DNA of 6,769 nt from contig JADJOU010000036.1 in assembly GCA_016713645.1 (NCBI GenBank), forward strand, positions 1 to 6,769. The letters run 5' to 3'. This document shows positions 5,905-6,769 of the stretch, in pieces. The notes under the pieces were generated by a model. The model had not been told where the DNA came from. It was given only the letters and a program-made list of their open reading frames with translations, and made no database searches. This DNA comes from Bacteroidota bacterium (GTDB lineage Bacteria; Bacteroidota; Bacteroidia; Chitinophagales; JADJOU01). The first letter of the stretch is position 1; the number at the start of each line of letters is the position of its first letter. The position numbers and the translations under genes are program-made.

Positions 5905-6229
5905 ATGCGCTTTGTACCAATCATCCTCATTGTAGCTCTTGTAATTTCTGCACAAGACCGGACTCCGTCCTACAAGCCACCGGAGCCGACAGCCGAAGCT
6001 CCGAGTGCCCTCGAGGCCGCTTCTAAAGCCTCAGTTGCAGCCCAGCAAGCGGCTATAGACTCGCTCAATGCCTGGAGAAAGGCTGAGATGGAAAATCGGA
6101 AGGCCATGTTGGAAGAGGCAAAGGCGATGCGAAAGGCGGAAAACAATGGCCTGGACTTTGAAGTCGAGTCTTGGATTGACCATCCTATTCGGAGTTATCG
6201 GACTAATAGTTGCGATGGCTGGAAATTAG
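5905..6229 (+). CDS. Small protein with hydrophobic ends and helical A/K/E middle, one frameshift
   Basis: The N-terminus MRFVPIILIVALVISAQ is a signal peptide or helix. A Pro-rich spacer (YKPPEPTAEAPS) and a long Ala/Lys/Glu/Met-rich stretch (ALEAASKASVAAQQAAIDSL, then RKAEMENRKAMLEEAKAMRK) follow, certainly helical and probably coiled coil. As written the frame goes on to 6273 with an ordinary-looking but unsupported tail. Removing one A from the run at 6140-6143 instead gives AETMAWTLKSSLG followed by a clear membrane helix (LTILFGVIGLIVAMAG) and a stop at 6227-6229, a protein of about 107 residues. The second reading is preferred because it yields a clean helix, and because the stop then lies 12 bases before the next ATG with a ribosome binding site between. 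The likely form is a small envelope protein with a periplasmic coil and a C-terminal membrane helix. The family is unknown. It is probably co-transcribed with the YbjQ-type gene. Confidence 0.6.
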
Positions 6230-6241
6230 AGGTAAATAAAA

Positions 6242-6769
6242 ATGTCAACTTATACACATTGCCCAAATTGTAACGTGAAGCTTGGTGGAAATTTTATGAT
6301 TGTAGATCTAAATTCTGAAAGTGATACGATTATCTTCAATAAAGATAACTGACCATACTTCTGAAAGATATTGCTCGAAATGTTTTTTAAAAGAAAAGGC
6401 TTTGGCCAACGAAATTGCAAAAAGAGAATTGGAAAAAGCAAAATTTGAATTAAATGAAATATTTGATTCTATGCTAATTGCATCAATTCACCTACCACCA
6501 AACTGGAAATTTTCAGTAATAGGCCTTGTGACTGGCCAATCAACAACGGGAACAGGTATTATTTCTGAAATCGCGTCCTCATTTACCGATACTTTTGGAA
6601 TGCAATCAACAGCTTTTAATGAAAAGCTTGCGAATGGTGAAAAAATTGTTTGGCTCAATTAAAAAACAAGACCATTCAAATGGGTGGAAACGCCATTGTT
6701 GGTGTTGATGTGGATTACGGTGAGTTAGGCAGTATAAAAGGAATGATCATGGTATGTATGACCGGAACC
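6242..6769 (+). CDS. Zinc-ribbon plus YbjQ-type (UPF0145) protein, 3' end cut, two frameshifts
   Basis: The start is the ATG at 6242, nine bases after AGAGG (6228-6232). Three frames combine: MSTYTHCPNCNVKLGG... (6242-~6349), HTSERYCSKCFLKEKALANE... (~6350-6645), and NCLAQLKNKTIQMGGNAIVG... (6645 to the window end). Breaks are near 6346-6350 (net one base extra) and at the A6 run 6640-6645 (one A missing). The N-terminal CPNC and CSKC pairs, about 35 residues apart, make a plausible zinc-binding site; then comes a helix (EIAKRELEKAKFELNEIF). The rest aligns by eye to the YbjQ/UPF0145 fold: GLVTGQSTTGTGII, then FGMQSTAFNEKL, GGNAIVGVDVDYGELGS and MIMVCMTGT, compared with E. coli YbjQ 'GVVTGEAILGANI', 'GGRSGAYEKEL', 'GADAVVGIDIDYETVG' and 'MLMVSVSGT'. 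YbjQ proteins form ring-like oligomers and their role is poorly known. Only the last few residues should be missing from the window. Confidence 0.75.

Noticed and set aside
6250..6441. 63-codon minus-strand frame opposite the zinc-ribbon gene
   Set aside because: It is antisense to the CxxC coding segment; its peptide has no recognisable feature and no ribosome binding site.
2459..6705. Similar DNA at 2459 (GGTGGGAACGCCGTTATT) and 6684 (GGTGGAAACGCCATTGTT)
   Set aside because: The match is short, in unrelated proteins (GGNAVINIG and GGNAIVGVD), and does not extend on either side; chance is enough.

Overview
The window reads as chromosomal DNA of a Gram-negative, probably environmental bacterium. 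The main clue is a secreted protein with a C-terminal PEP-CTERM sorting signal, found in exopolysaccharide-making Gram-negative bacteria. Other clues are signal peptides and a C-terminal domain that resembles outer-membrane beta structure. I cannot fix the phylum. Base composition is patchy: most of the window is AT-rich, but about 948-1200 is clearly GC-rich and reads like a foreign or decayed piece.

Layout. 7-1013 (+): a small secreted protein, then a PEP-CTERM protein 15 bases later. 948-1196 (-): GC-rich gene remnant. 1429-2145 (+): membrane-anchored protein of unknown function. 2185-3303 (+): a good sigma-70-like promoter and a membrane-anchored pentapeptide-repeat protein. 3304-4033: no intact gene; a decayed minus-strand reading frame, an 11-C run and inverted repeats resembling insertion-sequence ends. 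4034-5701 (-): a two-gene operon, a short single-helix membrane protein followed by a long secreted protein joining a Gly/Asn-rich motif, pentapeptide repeats and a beta-rich C-terminus. 5735-5904: divergent intergenic region with a promoter candidate for the rightward genes. 5905-6229 (+): small protein with hydrophobic ends and an Ala/Lys/Glu-rich middle. 6242-end (+): zinc-ribbon plus YbjQ-type protein, cut by the window end.

The dominant feature is reading-frame damage. By following each frame by hand I find about thirteen single-base frame changes, most of them in homopolymer runs, and coding sequence resumes cleanly after each one. That looks more like residual indel error in a long-read assembly than old pseudogenes, although real decay cannot be excluded from sequence alone. 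Read literally, nearly every gene looks truncated; read across the shifts, most become ordinary full-length proteins. Entries below give the reconstructed span and the position of each break.

The most interesting content is the 4034-5701 operon. Its two proteins share an 18-residue motif (12 identical positions), at the C-terminus of one and the N-terminus of the other, which suggests two envelope proteins that work together. No pathway can be assigned.
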